DNA from: Chitinispirillaceae bacterium
Lineage (GTDB): Bacteria; Fibrobacterota; Chitinivibrionia; Chitinivibrionales; Chitinispirillaceae
Length of the DNA: 8,378 bases
Direction of reading: 5' to 3'
Assembly: GCA_016926315.1 (NCBI GenBank)
Contig: JAFGOU010000151.1
Coordinates: 1-8,378, forward strand
Part shown: positions 6,024 through 8,378 of the stretch, one piece after another
How positions within the stretch are numbered: position 1 is the first letter of the stretch
Layout of the letters: every line of letters starts with the position of its first letter
The notes under the pieces: generated by a model
Seen by the model: only the letters and a program-made list of their open reading frames with translations
Told to the model about the DNA's origin: nothing
The model's database searches: none
Program-made: the position numbers and the translations under genes

Positions 6024-7232
6024 ATGGAAAAAATAGTACTGCTTTACTCCGGCGGGCTCGACACCTCCATCATGATCCCCTGGCTCAAGGAAAATTTCCA
6101 CTGTGACGTGGTGGCCATGTGCGCGGACCTCGGACAGCAGGAGGAACTCAAGGGTCTGGAGAAAAAGGCGCTTAAAACCGGTGCTTCGAAACTCTACATC
6201 GAAGACCTTCGCGAAGAGTTCGTGACCGATTACATCTACCCTACCCTCAAAGCCGGCGCGGTGTACGAAGGCTCCTACCTGCTCGGCACCAGCTTCGCCC
6301 GGCCGCTCATTGCCAAGCGGGCCGTGGAGATCGCGCACAAGGAGGGCGCCGTCGGCGTGGCGCACGGCGCAACGGGAAAAGGAAACGACCAGGTGCGGTT
6401 CGAACTCACGGTCATGGCGCTCGACCCCACGCTAAAAATCATCGCCCCGTGGAAGGACCCGCTCTGGACCATGCGGTCGCGGGAGGATTGCATCGCCTAC
6501 GCCGAAAAACGCAACATCCCGATCGCGCAGTCCAAAAAACGGATCTACTCCGAAGACCGGAACATCTGGCATATCAGCCATGAAGGCGGCGTGCTCGAAA
6601 GCCCGGGCAACGAACCTCCCGACGACGTGTACACCCTTTCAAATACCGTTGAAAAGGCCCCGAACAAGGCGGAATATGTCAAGATCGACTTTATCAAGGG
6701 AATTCCCGTAGCCGTAAACGGCAAAAAACTCCCGCCCGTCGACCTCCTTACCGCGCTCAACAGACTCGGCGCGAAACACGCCATCGGCCATGTTGACATG
6801 GTGGAAAACCGGCTTGTGGGCATCAAATCGCGCGGGGTATACGAAACGCCCGGCGGCACGCTCCTCTACGCCGCCCACCGCGAGCTGGAACGGCTCGTGC
6901 TCGACCGGGAGACCATGCACCTCAAGGAGACGTTTGCGATCAAATACGCCGAACTGGTGTATTACGGCCAGTGGTTCTCCACCGTGCGCCGTGCGCTTGA
7001 CGCGTTTGTCGACGTCACGCAGGAAAACGTCACCGGTACCGCGCGGCTCAAGCTCTATAAAGGCAACGTGATCGCGTCGGGATCGTGGGCCGACAAGTCA
7101 CTCTATATCGAGGATCTTGCCTCATTTACCGATTCCGCGCTCTACGATCAGAAGGACGCGATCGGTTTCATCAGGCTCTTCGGGCTGCCCATGAAGGTTA
7201 CGGGGCTGGTGGAGCGGAAGAAACGGCGGTAA
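6024..7232 (+). CDS. argG: Argininosuccinate synthase
   Basis: This enzyme joins citrulline and aspartate using ATP (to AMP and PPi) to give argininosuccinate, the next-to-last step of arginine synthesis. The 402-aa protein is the short form typical of most bacteria. Motifs: YSGGLDTS (residues 8-15, the pyrophosphatase-type ATP loop), [14 protein letters not shown] (nucleotide and substrate binding), [11 protein letters not shown], and [10 protein letters not shown] near the citrulline/aspartate site. I chose the ATG at 6024 because AAGGA (6012-6016) sits seven bases upstream and [11 protein letters not shown] matches the usual family start. An in-frame ATG at 5979 lies inside a repeat and is rejected. 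argG follows argD after 228 bases that contain repeats, so it may have its own promoter, but I could not identify one with confidence. The gene ends 57 bases from the convergent copper ATPase gene. Confidence 0.97.
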   Translation: MEKIVLLYSGGLDTSIMIPWLKENFHCDVVAMCADLGQQEELKGLEKKALKTGASKLYIEDLREEFVTDYIYPTLKAGAVYEGSYLLGTSFARPLIAKRAVEIAHKEGAVGVAHGATGKGNDQVRFELTVMALDPTLKIIAPWKDPLWTMRSREDCIAYAEKRNIPIAQSKKRIYSEDRNIWHISHEGGVLESPGNEPPDDVYTLSNTVEKAPNKAEYVKIDFIKGIPVAVNGKKLPPVDLLTALNRLGAKHAIGHVDMVENRLVGIKSRGVYETPGGTLLYAAHRELERLVLDRETMHLKETFAIKYAELVYYGQWFSTVRRALDAFVDVTQENVTGTARLKLYKGNVIASGSWADKSLYIEDLASFTDSALYDQKDAIGFIRLFGLPMKVTGLVERKKRR

Positions 7233-7289
7233 GGGTGGAACAACCGTCCGCACGATCTCCTTGCTATCGAAGAACTCGGCGGATAGTTT

Positions 7290-8378
7290 CTACAGCTTGA
7301 GCTGCCTCAATCTCAGTGCATTGGCAATCACCGATACCGAACTGAAACTCATTGCCGCTGCGGCTAAAATCGGACTCAACAGGATCCCGAAAAAAGGATA
7401 AAGAACTCCTGCCGCCAGCGGGATGCCGAGCGTATTATAGGCGAAAGCAAAAAAAAGGTTCTGTTTTATATTTCGCATGGTCGCCTTGCTCAATACCCTT
7501 GCCCGTAAGATACCGTTCAAATCGCCCTTTACCAGAGTGAGGTGAGCACTCTGGATGGCAATGTCGGTGCCGTTACCCATGGCGATCCCGATACGTGCCC
7601 GTGCCAGCGCCGGTGCATCGTTAATACCGTCGCCTGCCATGGCGACCATTTTACCCTCACGCTGGTACCGTTCGACAATCGCCGCTTTTTCATCGGGCAA
7701 CACCCCGGCATGCACCGTCGTTATCCCCGCCTCCTTTGCCACGGCTTCGGCCGATATCCGGTTATCGCCGGTCACCATCATGACCTCAACGCCGGTTTTA
7801 CGAAGACGGGTAACGATTGCGGCAATGTCCTCTTTAACCGTATCGGTAATACCGATGACCCCGACGCATTCACTGTCGATTGCGGTATACACCAATGTCT
7901 GACTCTGCGCGGTACCCCTCGGCGCATGGGCATGAATTCTATCAAGAGCTATCCGGTGTTTCTCCATCATGGCGCGGTTGCCCAGACGGATCTGTTTTCC
8001 CTGACAGTTTGCCGATACGCCCAGACCCGGCTCCGCGATAAAATCCCGGACTTCGACGGTGGCGATGTCGCGGCGCATGGCCTCGTTAAGAATGGCTGAT
8101 GCGAGCGGATGTTCGCTCCCTTTTTCCAGGCTTGCCGCATGGCGCAGCAGTTCATTTTCGGGAATCAGGGAGCTTATCGTTGCAACGGAAAATTTTCCTC
8201 TGGTAAGCGTTCCGGTTTTGTCGACCAGAAGCGTATCGATCGATCGCATGACCTCCAGGGCTTCGGCGTTCCTGAACAATACTCCGGAGGTCGCTCCTCT
8301 GCCCATGGCAACGGTTATGGACAAAGGGGTGGCAAGGCCAAGCGCGCAGGGGCAGGCGATGATGAGCACGGCAACGGC
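7290..8378 (-). CDS. copA: Cu(+)-exporting P1B-type ATPase, C-terminal part (gene runs off the window)
   Basis: The reading frame is open to the right edge, so the metal-binding N-terminal domain and the first membrane helices are outside the window. What is visible: the CPC motif of helix 6 in ACPCALGLATP (about 8337-8357), the phosphorylated aspartate in DKTGTLT (Asp codon 8220-8222), the SEHP motif of the nucleotide domain (His codon 8109-8111), VTGDNR, GDGINDAP (about 7611-7634), then helix 7 with AYN (about 7432-7440) and helix 8 with MSFSS (about 7335-7356). CPC together with YN and MxxSS is the signature of the P1B-1 group, which uses ATP to pump Cu(+) or Ag(+) out of the cytoplasm. 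The ending RLRQLKL is normal for the family. It is convergent with argG; the 57-base gap has no clear terminator. Functionally it is unrelated to the arg genes. Silver specificity cannot be excluded. Confidence 0.93.
   Translation of the reverse strand, partial: AVAVLIIACPCALGLATPLSITVAMGRGATSGVLFRNAEALEVMRSIDTLLVDKTGTLTRGKFSVATISSLIPENELLRHAASLEKGSEHPLASAILNEAMRRDIATVEVRDFIAEPGLGVSANCQGKQIRLGNRAMMEKHRIALDRIHAHAPRGTAQSQTLVYTAIDSECVGVIGITDTVKEDIAAIVTRLRKTGVEVMMVTGDNRISAEAVAKEAGITTVHAGVLPDEKAAIVERYQREGKMVAMAGDGINDAPALARARIGIAMGNGTDIAIQSAHLTLVKGDLNGILRARVLSKATMRNIKQNLFFAFAYNTLGIPLAAGVLYPFFGILLSPILAAAAMSFSSVSVIANALRLRQLKL

Noticed and set aside
7233..7289. Bidirectional terminator between argG and the copper ATPase gene
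   Set aside because: Only a weak CTATC/GATAG stem (7264-7268, 7282-7286) with a 13-base loop and a short TTT is present, which is not enough to call.

Overview
The window is an ordinary bacterial chromosomal stretch: arginine biosynthesis genes on the + strand, a PHP-type metallohydrolase upstream of them, and the 3' part of a copper-pumping P-type ATPase running convergently at the right edge. The genes are closely related to well-known families and all look intact, apart from the ATPase that leaves the window. The organism cannot be named from the sequence. The arg genes are GC-rich, and the intergenic DNA is loaded with short palindromic repeats of the TGTCATTCCGAG... and ...TTCGACAGGCTCAGG... 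kinds. From general knowledge these recur in many free-living bacterial genomes and metagenome bins; an FCB-group or related lineage is only a weak guess.

Layout: 1-115 holds one partial and one complete copy of a palindromic repeat (family A here). 116-372 shows no gene. 373-2010 encodes a 545-aa PHP/CehA-like phosphoesterase-fold protein with all expected metal ligands and an N-terminal domain I do not recognise. 2011-2540 is a non-coding block built almost entirely of family A repeats, including two copies of a composite that carries a GC-rich hairpin. A good sigma-70-like promoter (TTAGCA, 17-base spacer, TATAAT) lies at 2566-2594 and should drive argC (2615-3643, GTG start), argB (3665-4444), argD (4611-5795) and argG (6024-7232). 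The argB-argD and argD-argG gaps each contain repeats of a second palindromic family (family B). After a 57-base convergent gap, 7290-8378 is the C-terminal part of a Cu(+) P1B-ATPase on the - strand.

How the genes work together: ArgB phosphorylates N-acetylglutamate, ArgC reduces the acyl phosphate to the semialdehyde, ArgD transaminates it to N-acetylornithine, and ArgG later joins citrulline to aspartate. The genes for making N-acetylglutamate, releasing ornithine, carbamoylating ornithine and splitting argininosuccinate (argA/argJ, argE/argJ, argF, argH) are not here and must be elsewhere if the pathway is complete. I did not find a convincing new biological system. The most unusual content is the repeat architecture: family A copies on the two sides of the PHP gene point in opposite directions, and family B palindromes sit inside the arg gene cluster.
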